A program made the translations under genes and the position numbers. A stretch of 64,000 nucleotides of DNA from NCBI GenBank assembly GCA_963576475.1, contig OY754969.1, positions 25,440,318-25,504,317 of the forward strand, in the 5' to 3' direction. Below, piece after piece: positions 10,736-23,174 of this stretch. How positions within the stretch are numbered: the first letter of the stretch is position 1; each line of letters opens with the position of its first letter. The notes below the pieces were generated by a model, which did not search any database, was not told where the DNA came from, and saw nothing but the letters and a program-made list of their open reading frames with translations. The stretch comes from Molanna angustata (lineage: Eukaryota > Arthropoda > Insecta > Trichoptera > Molannidae).

Positions 10736-11663
10736 AGCTCGGTGATATTTTCAAGTTATTGACACAACTAAGTAAACTTTCCGTAAATCTGTAGCTCAAA
10801 TGCTTTAAAACGATTGTACGTCGCTTATACCTAAGTTTCATAAAAAATCAACACAACGACCAACACTGTCAATTCATGTAACAATATCTGTTAATGATTA
10901 TATAATACCGTTAACAGGCAAATTTTCAAAGTAATTCTCGGAGAAAAACTCAAACTTGAATGCCCGCATAATGACTTGAAGTTTTCCAGTTAAGTGATTA
11001 AAAGCAATATTATTTGACGCTCAAAGTAATTAGCAAAGTACTCGACCCCTAATATTCTCCGCTATAAAAAGTAAACATTAACGTTGCCATAATGTGGCGA
11101 TATGGCTGAGGAAAATCACAACTGTTATCAAACCTTTTAAATACTCATACAATGTTTAAGTATATATCATAGCGTAATATCCTGGAGGTTTTCCATATCA
11201 TTATCTCTGTACACTCTAGTCCGCAAATATGTGGTGATAATATATAATAGACCTCAAAATACTTAACACAACAAACTGAGGATAAAGTTATTCGACTTGG
11301 TGAAGTGATAACATACGTAAAAGATGACGGGAGGCGCTTATTTATTGGTAGGTATACAGAGGTTTGCAAATGTAGCGGATTGGGTTATAACATTCACTAT
11401 ACTTATGAGTGAATGCCTACACTTGATACGAGTAACATCCCATGTTTTTCAGTTGGTTTTGTTAAACCCGATATTTTGCAATAGGCTACTAAATATATTT
11501 ATTAGATAAACATGAACCAATTACAAGCAATTTTTACATGACATTGATCCCAGCTTCATTGCTTCAATATTTAAGTACTGGGGCGGTTTAAAAACATTAT
11601 TTCATTTATTTAACTGCATACTTTGTTCAGTGAGTGGTGATTTTATCAGGTGCCAATATTTGC
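10736..11663. other. No recognisable feature
   Basis: AT-rich sequence without a recognisable repeat. The ORFs at 11145-11369 (minus) and 11324-11509 (plus) show no domain signature. Confidence 0.35.
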
Positions 11664-11706
11664 CTATATTTGACATAGTACCTGTTAGTTGCACGAGAAG
11701 TGATAT
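11664..11706 (+). mobile_element. SINE2 3' fragment
   Basis: TTGACATAGTACCTGTTAG and TTGCACGAGAAG match the 3' body of SINE2 at 58476-58711 (read on its minus strand) with few changes. Only about 40 bp is preserved. Confidence 0.4.
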
Positions 11707-11864
11707 AAAAATGCCTATAAATACCAACAAACTTATTTGTCAAACCTTACTTTAGATACAAAAAAATATATGTTTATGCACCGAAAAAAAACATTCTCAT
11801 ATCTTCCATTCTGACAATATTAGGTTTTTTTTTGCAAACATTATAAATTCATTTCAAACGTTCT

Positions 11865-11935
11865 ATAGTGCTTTTGAAATGATCTTGAATCATTAAACGG
11901 CGCTATAAAAATCCCGATTATTATTAATATATATT
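11865..11935 (+). mobile_element. CR1-like 3'-UTR hairpin relic
   Basis: ATGATCTTGAATCAT followed by TAAACGGCGCTAT and an ATT-rich tail is nearly identical to the 3' end of the CR1 relic at 22650-22715. The GCGCC partner on the left is lost here. Confidence 0.5.
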
Positions 11936-11939
11936 AGCT

Positions 11940-12125
11940 AAAAGATGGAGAGAGAATAGGAGACAATCGACTGCCCAAAATTGTCTTCAAGGAAGTCCCA
12001 TAGGGTCGTAGAGCAAGGGGGAGACCAGCAAAAAGATGGAGTGACAGCTGGACATCCAGATCACAAGAAGCAGTCTCCGACTGAAAAAACAGGCCTTCGG
12101 CCTAAAATCAGAGGAAGAGAAGATT
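11940..12125 (+). pseudogene. RT C-terminal relic (GRRARGRPAKRWSD)
   Basis: The plus frame includes LPKIVFKEVP, a stop, then GRRARGRPAKRWSDSW. This is the basic GRP.RW.D segment seen in the other RT tails of this window. The rest is too decayed to place. Confidence 0.45.
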
Positions 12126-12866
12126 AACAAAAATATCCACGTAGGTAATGCGTCATCTGCCGTAGTAATATGGTGTATCGTTTTACATGATATGGTTTCG
12201 ATTCCCTACAATATAGTAATTACTGAAAAAAAACGTGAATCTTTCTTTGTTCAGGTTGTGAACAAAAATAGTTTGTTAGGAAAAATCGTTATTTGGTAAT
12301 AAACTACAAGGAACAAAGAAGTGCTTTGAGTAGGTACTTTTTAATACATTTTGTACGCGAATAATTTACTTTGTTCATCTCTATAATAAGTATATAGGTA
12401 GTAGAGATGGAATTACCCGAAAAGAAGATCGATAAAGCTCTCTGAGGAAAAACACTTGAGATGGATTGTCAGTAGACAACAAGGCGAAAAGTAATTTGGA
12501 ACTGTACCTACTCATTTTACCCGTTCGCCATTAACGTCAATTGAAGGAAATGCCTGTTAGTATAGCACCAAGAACAAGATACATGACATCGTTCTTCGTC
12601 ATTCGTAAAACTCAATCTCTCCAGCCTCTGTGAGCTATTCCATATACAATGATCAAGCGATTTGAACTAAATTTTCTCAGTTATAATTAAAGTGTAAAGA
12701 TATATGGACTTTTAGAAATTCAGAAATAAACAAAATTAATGCCGTTAAGATGTGAGAATGTTGCATGGGCTGACATGAGAACCAATATGTCAAATTTAAA
12801 TGAACTACAGATCTCTGTCGTCAATTTATTTATTTATTCATTTATTAATGTATTTATTTATTTAAA
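12126..12866. other. No recognisable feature
   Basis: AT-rich sequence. The 12739-12927 ORF runs into the inverted repeat beside it and is not convincing as a gene. Confidence 0.35.
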
Positions 12867-12963
12867 GTTTGTATGTTTTCACAATATTGAAGGTTGCATT
12901 ATTCATTTTATTTTAATAAATAAATAAAATAAATAACGTAATCTTCAATATTGTGGAAACATA
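12867..12963. repeat. Small inverted repeat (hairpin)
   Basis: TGTTTTCACAATATTGAAGG on the left is inverted on the right as CTTCAATATTGTGGAAACA, around a TAAATAAA-rich loop. It is a likely remnant of a foldback MITE. Confidence 0.55.
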
Positions 12964-13084
12964 GAAACTGAGCGCAGAAACATACATATATATCGATCTA
13001 AAAAACTCTATGTATATATAAAGAGGGTTTGTGCATAAAAACTGGTTTTACTGTTCATTGTTGTTTAATATGTAGGTATTAAAC

Positions 13085-13345
13085 GCTTATTTAATTATTC
13101 AAAATTGTTATTTAAATGTTTTTTTTTGTTACATACATATATACATATGTAGCTCTTTTTTAAATAGGTTTTTTGTTATCTATGCTTATTTTGTTTTTTT
13201 TTTGTTTTATTTGTGTAAATAGTTGCAACTCACTTCAAAACACGAGTATATCTATTTTTGAAGGAAGTCATATTATAAAGTGTTTTAATTTTCTTTTTGT
13301 TATGTATTTTTTTTATGAAAAATGTTTTTTATAATAAATAAATAG
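13085..13345 (+). mobile_element. Retroelement 3'-end repeat with TAAA tail, copy 1
   Basis: This shares with 29882-30160 the blocks GTAAATAGTTGCAACT, CAAAACACGAGTATATCT, TTTTTGAAGGAAGTCATAT and a terminal AATAAATAAA tract. Two dispersed copies with the same 3' A-rich end point to the 3' UTR of a non-LTR element, or a SINE using one. No coding is seen. Confidence 0.6.
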
Positions 13346-15984
13346 TTGAAAGGGCCCCTGATAACCACGAGATGCTCGTATTAATTAACGGACGTATATA
13401 GGGTTTAACAGATTATCCATAGCTCGCTCACCGATTTAATGAAATGCTATAGGATTGTGATATATGGTAGTTCTTACCAAATAACAAATAACTAAAGCGT
13501 ATTCAAATGCTATACTTACACAATAAATTTATTATTTCATTGCAATAAAGTAATATATACAAAGAAGTACAATACTTACATATTTATAACCACAACGTGA
13601 GCGCAATATACTCCTCATTCGTAACTATGCGTAAACACCTAATCCCACAAGCTATACTGATTTCTGAAAATCAGGCGTAACATCGATGTATTACAAGGAT
13701 CTTCAATTATCAAAGCCTTTCAATCGGCCTAAGACTGCCTTTCGTGGTAGCAGACTATTCATCGAGTGACTGAGTACAATCCACATTCTCAATCATAATG
13801 CCATGGAAAAAGAAAATAAAATATTAATATGGAACGCCTTGCTCACATTTCTATACTATTTCTGAATCAGGATCGCTGATTTGGAATATGGTGTGTTTTT
13901 TTAAATTTTCTCGTGTCATCCACATCATCAAGTCAACGATTTCTTAAGCGATCTATCTCCATATATATACCTACCCTACCAACATGCCAGTTGTGATTTT
14001 ATCCAACATAACACTTGACAACACCAATGATTATTATTTCAATCATTCATACTATCACGGCATGTCTCACGATGTGGGATAACCAGCGACAAATGTGCGA
14101 ATGTGCATTATAAAAGGAAGCACGAAACATGCATAAATCCCCACACACCAGTCTCGTCTCGCATAAAAAAAATCAGAATTGGTGATGAACCACAAAATTG
14201 CTTCAGTTACTGAACTATGTGAGATGTTATTTTTCGTCTTGTTCAAAATATTTACACAACTATTCACAAGAAAATTTATACTCAATACCTATTTTATGAA
14301 TGTACATATAATACAAATTTGATTTTAGTGATTTTGATTTCAAACTAAGGAAGTTAATTCTCGCAGGAGTCCATGAAATATGAGTCTACAAAAAAATATT
14401 TTCAAGAAAAACTTATAATTACAATATATTACCGAGTTGCCAGGATATGGGATTCCCCGCAATGATTAACTGTGATGCTAGGTGAAACAGTATAACCAAA
14501 TGTTGGTCTTTTTGATAAAAGTAAAAGGTTTCCCCTGTTCTGTTTATTTCTCTTGTTTCTCAAAGATGGCAGGTGTTTCTAACCAAGTGGCATTTACATT
14601 ACAGATAAATACACTTTAAATCCTCGCTGCCAGAGAACTTTTCACAACAACTATAACTGTTATATAATCAACAACAAACGTAATCAAAACGGAGATTTTG
14701 CCAAAATCTACGACTATAGCTGGAGCCTTTGCTTACAGGAAGTCTTTGACGCTAATTAATTTTGAGTTTATAGGACATTAACAACTTCATTTATACCATG
14801 TTGTTAATCAACTTCATAACGAGAGCGAATATTCAACCGTAAATTTAAATACACAATTCATATTATTTATCTCATTATTTTCCATAGTATAGGTGTATAA
14901 CTTATCCCGAAAAAATCTAATTATACATGAGTTTCGTCCGATGTTAATTTTAAAGAGAATGATTACACAGCACTAATTTTAACGAGCATTATAATAACAA
15001 AAAATAAACAAACGCCGAAAGAAACAAAATTAGGATAAAAAGAAAATTGTTTGTGGTGTACCTATCTTTATCAAACGAACATAGGTAATTTATTTCTTTT
15101 ACCATAATAAACCTAACCAGAAATTAAATTAAGATGACAATGAAATTATTTCAAAATGTTAACTCAATTTTAGTCAACACAAAATATTATTATTTTTTGC
15201 TTATTCCCCTTCACTTCTATGGAATCGCGCAGACTAATGATTTAATTTTTTTAAGGGTACCTAGTATTTTTACATCTATTTCTCGTGGGATACCATACAG
15301 AATATCATTAATTTGTGTGCATAACGTTTGCGACGTTGGCACTGAAGTAGTACTAAGCCATTACTTTGGTATTTAATGAAAATTTGTGTTATTTCAATTT
15401 AAAGATTTTATTATGAAAAACATAAAGTGTATTTGAAAACCGTTCATTAATTATTTTTGTGAGTTAACAAAGCTGTTTCTATGAAGTTTAATTAATATTT
15501 TAAAGTATTATCGTAACTCAATAGACAATAGTAGATAATTATATTCGGTAGCTGAATTCTGTTATCAAAGAATCTGATTAGATATTTAATTCAACAATAT
15601 GTATGTTATAGAAAGGAAACAGGTAAATATACCTACATATACATTTTATATCAATATTGCATATCAAAGAGAAGTCAGTAATTATATTACGCGTAAGATA
15701 TATTATGTAGATTCATTACTATTTACTGAAAATACCAGTAGGTACTTTAATATATAATTTCCAGAACAAAATGATTTCAATTTAATTTTTATGATAAAAC
15801 ATGTTCATTATTAAATTTTCTGGAATAAAACATACGATACAAATCAGAAAGGCAATGGCTATTTCACTGGATTCACGAATCCATGCCCACGAGCACAGGC
15901 GACCAGAGTATCAGTCAGTCAGAATAGGCGAGCCGCACGGGCTTGCAACCAAAGTGTGCGGGCTTAAGGGGCCCCTTTATGACT
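13346..15984. other. Long stretch without supported gene
   Basis: AT-rich with somewhat higher complexity around 13.95-14.3 kb, where a TATAAAAG box (14109-14116) lies in a minus-strand ORF (14067-14285). I see no conserved domain, splice structure or repeat that supports a gene. ORFs at 15134-15376 and 15801-16130 are likely chance or antisense to a retroelement relic. Confidence 0.35.
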
Positions 15985-16172
15985 CGAGTCACGCACAACA
16001 CTCACCCACCAAACTCCGACTAGCACTCCTGCGCAACCAAATCCAAAAGAACGCGGACAATGCTGCTATTGACATCTTATCCAGAAGTTCTTTTATTTTA
16101 CCCCTAGGGATGCCTAGGTCCTTAAACTAGGAATATAAAGACTTTGCGGGCAGGCCTTTCGCTCCCACTTCT
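15985..16172 (-). pseudogene. Retroelement ORF C-terminal relic (EVGAKGLPAKSLY type)
   Basis: The minus frame reads EVGAKGLPAKSLYS, a stop, FKDLGIPRGKIKELLDKMS and then FFWIWLRRS. This pattern resembles the VEVGARGFPAQS...LG...W.WLRR segment at the C-terminus of some animal retroelement polyproteins. The family assignment is from memory of this pattern and is tentative. Sequence beyond the frame (15880-15985) may be its 3' UTR. Confidence 0.4.
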
Positions 16173-16782
16173 ACAGCACATATATTTGTTCTTCAGCCAT
16201 TTTTAGCTGATTAATCTTCCAGTTCAAGTTTAGCTAGTATTATCCCATGTCCCATGGAACAGTCAGCTCTGTATAAATAACTATTTTCAAGGAAAGAGAG
16301 CATATTGTTAAGAGGACATTAATTCTAGTGACTGAAAACATGATATATTAAAAACCGCCTAATGCATTATGAAGTTACACGTTAATAAGCGTAACTATCG
16401 TATGCATTAAAAAACGTTTATACGTTTTTTAAATTTATAGATTTTTTTTTATCAGAAACCTAAAATTTATAGATTTTTTGCATTTTAAGAACAAACCTTA
16501 CTTGAAATGTAAAAACTATCGGTCATTCACATTGATTTTTTGCACTCTTTTTGCATATACAAAATGTATTTCTGTACGACACATAGTTTTGGAGTAATTT
16601 AAATAAAAATTATGTAATTTAAAATGAATATGTTTATTTTTTAGGGGTATTTAGGCTGAATCTTAAAATTGTGTGACGGACATTCACTAGAGAAATGTTG
16701 AATAGACCTATGGTATTTTTTATAGAAACTCACTGTTTAACATGTTTGAGGAATTTGAATATTTTTATTATTGCATATGCGC
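16173..16782. other. No recognisable feature
   Basis: AT-rich sequence with no coding, RNA or repeat signal that I recognise. Confidence 0.35.
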
Positions 16783-17010
16783 AAACATTGGACTTTTTTC
16801 CTTGTCGGGAGTCAAAGGTATTTTTTAACAGATTTTTAATTATCTCAATAGAGACGAAGTTTACGAAGTGATCACGTAAACCAGCCGATGACAGGTCGTA
16901 AGCCCTGTAGCTTCCTTGATTTCCTGGTTCTCCTATAGTAAATATTCCAACTTTTTCTTTATTGAGATAGTTAAAAATCTGAGGAATTTGATTTGAAATT
17001 GGGGTGTTTA
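16783..17010 (+). repeat. Family F repeat, second copy
   Basis: It contains GATCACGTAAACCAGCCGAT followed by GACAGGTCGTAAGCCCTGTA, as in the right arm at 464-575. The left part includes GCGCAAACATTGGAC and TTGTCGGGAGTCAAA, the inverse of 580-630. Segment order differs from the first copy, suggesting rearranged or partial copies. Confidence 0.6.
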
Positions 17011-17488
17011 GGTTTATATGCCCCCTTAAGTCAGACCTAAGAGATGAGATGCAGATCTCCTTTGGAAGGGTATATAGGGGAGACCTAGGAGAGTTGTGAC
17101 AATTTTTACTCTTTTTAACATATATCAGTCAAAAATAGTCTTATCTCTACGAAACTTTTACCGTAAAATATTTACTCCTTTGACTACATAAAGCTACCGT
17201 AAAAAAACATTTAACACCCAAGTTCAAAGAATAAATCGACAATAACAAAAGAGACTCTTGGTGTCACAACTCTCCTAGCAACGAGGTAAGTTGTGACATA
17301 GGACGAGGTAAGTTGTGACAAATATGTATTCGAGGATTTGAAGGTGGATAATTTAATTAATAATGCTGTTGGTCAATAAAGTATCTTTATTATAAAAAAA
17401 CGTAAATATTTCAGAAATTTAACTGCCTTAATTTGCCTTTGGAATGTAATCACAACCTATAAAATCAATGTAGGTATACAACTGATTG

Positions 17489-18600
17489 ATTCTAGGCCAG
17501 ACTTCTTCTTCTTGTGTCATATCAGGTCCCCCCGACGTTGACGACCACCATCAAGAAAGCCTCCCTGTCCTGTGCAGTGCGAAAAAGCTCCTCCACCAAT
17601 CTTATACCGGTCCATTCGCGGATATTTCGCAGCCAGGAAAGCTGTTTTCTTCCGTCCCCTCTACGACCCTCAATCTTCCCCTTCATGGCGAGCTTAAGGA
17701 TAGCATACTTTTCACCTCTCAGAATATGGCCGAAGTACCACACTTAACGGAGCTTAACATTGGTGAATAATTTTCTTTTGGTGTTGGCTCTACGTAGAAC
17801 TTCAGTGTTACTGACCATGTCAGTCCACGATATTCTAAAAATTCTGCGGTGGATCCACATTTCAAATGCTTCAAGGCGGTTTATAATATTAACTTTGAGA
17901 GTCCACGCCTCCACCCCATAAAGAAGAACTGACCACACATAACACTTGACCATTCTTTGTCTCACCTTTAAGATAATATTGTCGTCAAGGAGAAGATTTT
18001 TTATTTTGAAAAATGCCGATCGGGCCGCTTCTATTCTGCATTTTACTTCAGTGTCAGGGTCTAAATTCTCAGTAATTACACTACCCAAATACTTAAATTG
18101 TTTTACCTTTTCGATACTAACACCCTTAAGTTGAAGATTTATATTTGGGTGGCTATCACGGCTAAAAATCATCATTTTGGTTTTCTTAATATTAATGTTA
18201 AGTCCATAATGCTCTCCGATAGAATTGATTTTGTTAAGTAGTTGTTGAAGGTCTTGTATATTGTCTGCAAGTAATAGATACAGTGTCATCTGCATATCTG
18301 ATATTATTGATGACCACAACATTGACCTTCACACCGAGATCTGTATCAGTCATCGCTTCATTAAAGATCAAGTCAGAATATAAATTAAACAGAGTGGGTG
18401 AGAGAACACATCCCTGTCGGAATCCTCGTTGAATGGAAATACCCTGGGAAGTGTTTCCATTATCAAGTTTAATAATAGCCCTTTGGTCCCAGTACAGGTT
18501 CTTGATTATTCTCACATCTTTCTCGTCTATACCACATCTTAACAACATTTCAATTAAATATGTGTGTTTTACTATGTTATTTATTTTATGTGTCACCTGT
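17489..18600 (-). pseudogene. RTE-like reverse transcriptase relic nested in pogo element
   Basis: On the minus strand, pieces in order are LIEMLLRCGIDEKDVRIIKN, FRQGCVLSPTLFNLY, a NNIRYADDT active-site segment with a frameshift after it, GLNINIKKTKMMIF, FKYLGSVITE, EAFEMWIHRRIFRISWTDMV and FGHILRGEKY. This is RT palm through C-terminal tail. The N-terminus and endonuclease are missing. The 3' end shows an AAG-rich tail near 17500. At least two frameshifts make it non-functional. Confidence 0.8.
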
Positions 18601-19430
18601 TAGTTGCCCAGTCATAATCTGCTGTTATCACAGCAGATTTTGTTTTGCGTCTATTGTTTTGCTTGCCATTTATAGAGGGAGCTTTTGGCATAGCTCTGAA
18701 CACTACTCCTGAGAATAAACGGAGGTTATGGCGAGCGGACTACGGGTGTTGGATTAAGAGGCTATATGTTCCATTCTACACTGTGATTCTTCATCAATTG
18801 CCCTCTTATTGACAATGTCGTTGTTAAAAATAGACGGAGTGGATGGAGATATCGTGTAACAATCGTCATTATCAGTTCTGTGATCGTCATGATCATGAGA
18901 CCTTAAAGTAGTGGCTTCCAAATGGTCTGTGTTTAATGTGTCCTCGTTCTGAGGAATATCAGTTATTATGTTCGGAGCAGAAGTTCTGCTGCTTCAGCAA
19001 CATCTACAGGTGGCTCTGTCGCATTGTTTAAAACGCGATCAGTTACCTGACTGGGAAGGTCACTAAGGTTCCCATTTTCGCGGATGTCATGGCACTGACC
19101 TGCTTTTCTTCTCGTCGTGCGATCATCCTGTCTGGTCTTTGGACTGTTGTTATGCCCGTTTCATCCATGTTCCATTTTTTTGGCATCAAGGGAATACTTG
19201 CTTATGACAGCTGTATAATTGTCAAAAAAAATGCTCACGTTGGTTTTATTGAAACTTGTGGCACGAGCTATACTAGTAGGTTTAGGCAACCTTTATGGCA
19301 AGATAGGTTGGCGCTTCATAAACAGTTGGAGCCATACTTCTCCTGCCATTTCAGGCTCAACCCACGATGCAGGGAAATTGTTGTTAAAATTTCATTGAAA
19401 AAAAAAATTCATTAGAAAAGAATCTAGGAG
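18601..19430 (-). pseudogene. pogo-type (CENP-B-like DDE) transposase relic
   Basis: The minus strand reads LFMKRQPILP, a stop, RLPKPTSIARATSFNKTNVS, IFFDNYTAVISKYSL and, after small shifts, WNMDETGITTVQKPDR-like text ending VSAMT. This is the hallmark stretch before and around the first catalytic Asp of pogo/Tigger transposases. A distal piece FRAMPKAPSINGKQNNRR may be the C-terminus. The catalytic core between them is deleted or scrambled. Confidence 0.7.
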
Positions 19431-19837
19431 AGTTGTGACAGCCTGTCACAACTCACCTCGATTAAAAAAATCGTGATTATTTATAATTAACGCTTCATAA
19501 CTTCAAAACGTATGGCGAAAAAACGAAAATAATATCATATAATGAAAACTGAATAGTAACAGTGTATTATAGCTAGTATAATTACTTCAGTAACTTAATA
19601 CTTATTATTTTACAGGCTATTGAAATTTTAATCAAAAATTTACTCTTGGAGATTTTTTTTGGGTAGAAGATGTACAAGCATAACCACTTGCTGTAAAGCG
19701 CCGCTGTGAACTGTTTAATATGGCGCGTCAAAAAAGCAACAAATGTGCGTTGTTCCCAGCTCGCTATCGGCCATAGTCTTCGAAAAATTGACTATGTCAC
19801 AACTCTCCTCTGTCACAACCCTCCTCGGTCTCCCCTA

Positions 19838-21027
19838 TCTCTGCTCTCGTATCCATCAGGATATTCCTGTCATATGTATGTACTTTAATTGTTACAGAAA
19901 AATATATATTTCAGCGACCACACATCATATAGGTACATCCTTGCTTTCGATTAAAACTCTTGTTTGGGCGAACTATAAATTTCAATAATTTCTTAGCTGT
20001 GAATTTTTAATGTTATTTTGTATTGAAATATAAGGGCAACATTCACTGAAATAATAGGGTCATATACCTTTCCAGGTAAATAATAATAATCCCTTTAATC
20101 AAGTTTTAACATAAATTTTTTTAATATCCACCATTACCATCATATCACTTAATGGTTATATTGTTCAATCATTATATGAATATAAAGGTATCTTTATTAC
20201 GCCATAAATACTAAGAAAACCAAATAATTCAAAAAACCAATATCTAATGGTTGGTTTATCCCTCACATTCAAGTTGTGATACCATGAATACTTTATATGC
20301 AAAAACGATTTAATATAACAACGGATACCAACATAACTAAACTTCATAGTACATACCTACTTATTATAATAAAGAGGGTAAGTATATTCTTATATTTACA
20401 AGAATATTAGGTATATGAAATTGTGCAAAATTATCCTTATTCTGAAGTGGTTTAAATTTAGTGATCAAAATGAGCTATCTGAATAAAAATAATACTTGTC
20501 TAATGTATGTTTCTGTATGACTTAAATATGTTTTAGGCTAGCTATTTGATTTCAATTTGTTGCTATGTGTAATATCCTCAACCTTTAATGTAGGTTATTA
20601 CCTATAAAACTTAGAATTCTTATTGATTCGCTTTAAGAATATTCATGCAAAAACTGAAATAAATTATCAAAACGAGTCAAAATAGATTTTTCAAATGAGG
20701 TAATTATTATATATTATTTACCTGCCGCTTTCATTCCGTTATTGTGGAGAAGTTAAAAATCAAACTTATTTCACTCATTTATTATATAAAATCTTAATAA
20801 TAAATCTCATACGAGGGCATGAATGAGTGAGGTTGTTAAATATCATGTACCAAGAGAAGATTTTCCTCAGACTCCACACTCCACTACATTGGGAATGTAA
20901 TAGGACTATAGCCTTGTTCATTCCCGATATGGTTGCTGTTCAGGCAACACAAGAGTGCCCAACATACATATTATTTCATACTCCTTAACTCCGGAATCAA
21001 AAGAACATCTTTATGATATGAAAATAT
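19838..21027. other. No recognisable feature
   Basis: AT-rich sequence with no repeats or domains recognised. Confidence 0.35.
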
Positions 21028-21240
21028 TTAATTCAATAGGTATAAGTAAACTGATAGAACAAAGAAGCACAAAAGAAGAATTACGCCAAAGATCGCCGCA
21101 GAAATGAAAGACACGCCATTACAAAAAGCTAATATGTTCGAGAGATCTCTGTCCGTCAACGGTAAATACACAAGTAGTATCAAAAATGTTTTTCCCCGTG
21201 ATGTATTAGGTACCTCGAATATATTATAATATGTAAAGTC
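21028..21240 (-). CDS. Candidate terminal exon of a membrane protein (weak)
   Basis: The minus frame ends FISAAIFGVILLLCFFVLSV and YLYLLN-stop, after TSRGKTFLILLVYLPLTDRD and LSNILAFCNGV. Two hydrophobic stretches could be membrane segments. Codon use looks less AT-driven than random ORFs nearby and an AG lies before the segment (near 21240). No family was recognised. It may pair with the minus ORF at 22047-22271, but chance is quite possible. Confidence 0.22.
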   Translation of the reverse strand, partial: DFTYYNIFEVPNTSRGKTFLILLVYLPLTDRDLSNILAFCNGVSFISAAIFGVILLLCFFVLSVYLYLLN

Positions 21241-22046
21241 CACCCACAGGAAATGATATTTTGATATCTGCTTTGTATTCAATATGACAAAGAAAAGACT
21301 AAAATAAAATGTAAAAGACCCATTGTCATGTTTCCCATTTTGTCAAGGTAATTCTATTCATTCGTCTTGTTGTGTCAGTCGGAAATGACAATATGGGTAC
21401 CTACACGGGATTTATGATAATTCATTTTGTGATAATGATGTCATTGAATGGAAAAGATTTGAAAACCTACTTAAGCCGAATATAGGAAAATATTTTTGGA
21501 TAATCCAATTGCTTTTATATAACAATCACCAAATACATAACCAAATTGTATCATCTATTTTTTTTAAATTTAAGTAAATTACATATTAAGATACATCATT
21601 TTTAATTTAATTTTAGCTGACTACTTTAAAATCTCATGTAGAAATTTAAAAAAATAATAATTTTTATCGCCAAAATTCAATCAGACGCGTTACTTAGCTG
21701 TCAAAATTTTTTTTTGTTAAAACTTTTTTTTATTCGATGAAATTTAGATTGAAATAAAAAATAAACAAATTTTTATAATAATGACAATGTTAATAATAGA
21801 TAATATATTCTTCCTGAGGTGTGACTATCATGAACATCATATGAAGTTATTAACAACAGGTATATTACATTAAATGATAGTTATAAACAAATAACAATAA
21901 AACAGCAACTCACAAAAAATAGTAATGGTAAGTGCGTAAATAAAAAAAGGTTAAAAATTACTCCATGGTTTAAGAATAAAAAACATGCTTTAAACGAAAT
22001 AAAAATTCATTTTGTTTTTACGATATCTTAAGTAGATCTACAAACT

Positions 22047-22271
22047 TCAGAGAATTACGTTCATTACATTAACTTGAGAGTTTGGTGATATTGTGACTAG
22101 AAAAAAAGTAATGAATAAAGAAAAATAGTTCATTGGAAAGTAGCAACTGTTTTTCCACTGTCCTTCTCTTGACATTAAGTGAATTTTGAGAAAATTCTTT
22201 TCCGAATCGACATTTTCCCCAAAAACTTTGGATATCAATTCGATCCACGTCTCTTCGTTGTTTTCGTTCAT
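22047..22271 (-). CDS. Candidate first exon, unknown protein (weak)
   Basis: The minus ORF starts MNENNEETWIELISKVFGEN, then VDSEKNFLKIHLMSREGQWK, a balanced hydrophilic composition unlike low-complexity ORFs around it. A hydrophobic stretch (SLFITFFLVTI) follows, and GTAATG near 22065 could serve as a donor. The family is unknown. It is proposed only because of composition and its position upstream of another minus-strand candidate. Confidence 0.22.
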   Translation of the reverse strand: MNENNEETWIELISKVFGENVDSEKNFLKIHLMSREGQWKNSCYFPMNYFSLFITFFLVTISPNSQVNVMNVIL

Positions 22272-22344
22272 TTTGTGATCTTCTTCTTCAAATAAAATAT
22301 ATTAAATAGGTGTTCTTCTCCAGAGCGAGTTGACTACATAATCT

Positions 22345-22715
22345 GCTTAACTGTACTGTTTAATGCTTTAAATAACCTAGCGCCATAATACATACAAGAG
22401 CTTGTCAGAGAAAAGCTCTCTCTGGGAGGCATCTCACACTTAGGTCTTCTGGATCACAGAGTACCAACTCCCTAAAGGAGTTGGACAGAGCCAATAAAGC
22501 GGCTTACTATGATCGATGCTTTGGTGTGAGTGGTCCTATAAAGTGGAATAAATTGCCTCTAGATGTCCGCAGTGCAAATAGTAAGAGCATTTTCTCTAAA
22601 GGACTGAAAACAGCTTTGTTTCGTAGAGCAATATAATATCTATCTAAATAACAGCGCCCTTGTAATGATCTTGAATCATTAAACGGCGCTATACAGATTA
22701 TTATTATTATTATAA
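22345..22715 (+). pseudogene. CR1/L2-like retrotransposon 3' end
   Basis: The frame gives ALNNLAP, a stop, YIQELVREKLSLGG, then after a shift FGVSGPIKWNKLPLDVRSAN and IFSKGLKTALFRRAI-stop. This is the C-terminal 'LAPxYL ... GPxxWNxLP ... FKxxLKTxLF' signature of CR1/L2-type RTs. The 3' UTR has a hairpin with GCGCC/GGCGC arms (22654-22693) and an ATT-repeat tail typical of this clade. Confidence 0.75.
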
Positions 22716-23174
22716 AGAATCAATTTTAAAAATGGTTTTTGACGAAACTTAAACCAATATGAAAATGTCACTATTAAGTACGTATTATATCTATTTACTC
22801 CACATGAATAGGTATATAGTAAAATAAACAAATGAAAATTATTAATATTATTGCTGTTTTATGTATGTACCTACTGATATTTAAACTGTTTCTGCCCTGT
22901 TTACTATAAATTTCTCTCTTAAATTGGTTCGTAAATAATGATTCGACTGAAAACATCTTATTGTTATTAGTCGAAACCTTTTGAGAAATATTATTCACTA
23001 TTTGAACTTCTAGGAGTATAAATATAAAAATATTTAAATTTTATCACCTGATTCCTATTTTCTCTCCTAATCCTTTGATTGCTATGATTTTCCATTTATT
23101 TTAATCTTAATAATTAAGTGTAGTACGTACCTTCCTACATACACTATGTTATCGTCGTTTATTAGCAGTCTACA

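Larger units (their letters stand above)
17077..19835 (-). mobile_element. pogo-like DNA transposon, degraded, with nested RTE
   Basis: The ends are inverted: GGGGAGACCTAGGAGAGTTG on the left and the inverse of CTCCTCGGTCTCCCC on the right, each continuing into GTTGTGACA. TA flanks both ends (17075-17076, 19836-19837), as expected for pogo/Tc1 types. Extra GTTGTGACA boxes repeat inside both ends. A minus-strand pogo-type transposase relic fills the right interior and an RTE-like retrotransposon interrupts it. Confidence 0.75.

Noticed and set aside
14109..14150. TATAAAAG box as a core promoter
   Set aside because: The initiator-like CAGTC is about 40 bp downstream, too far for a standard arthropod promoter, and no gene follows.
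15801..16130. 109-residue ORF on the plus strand
   Set aside because: The opposite strand carries a better explained retroelement relic (EVGAKGLPAKSLY).
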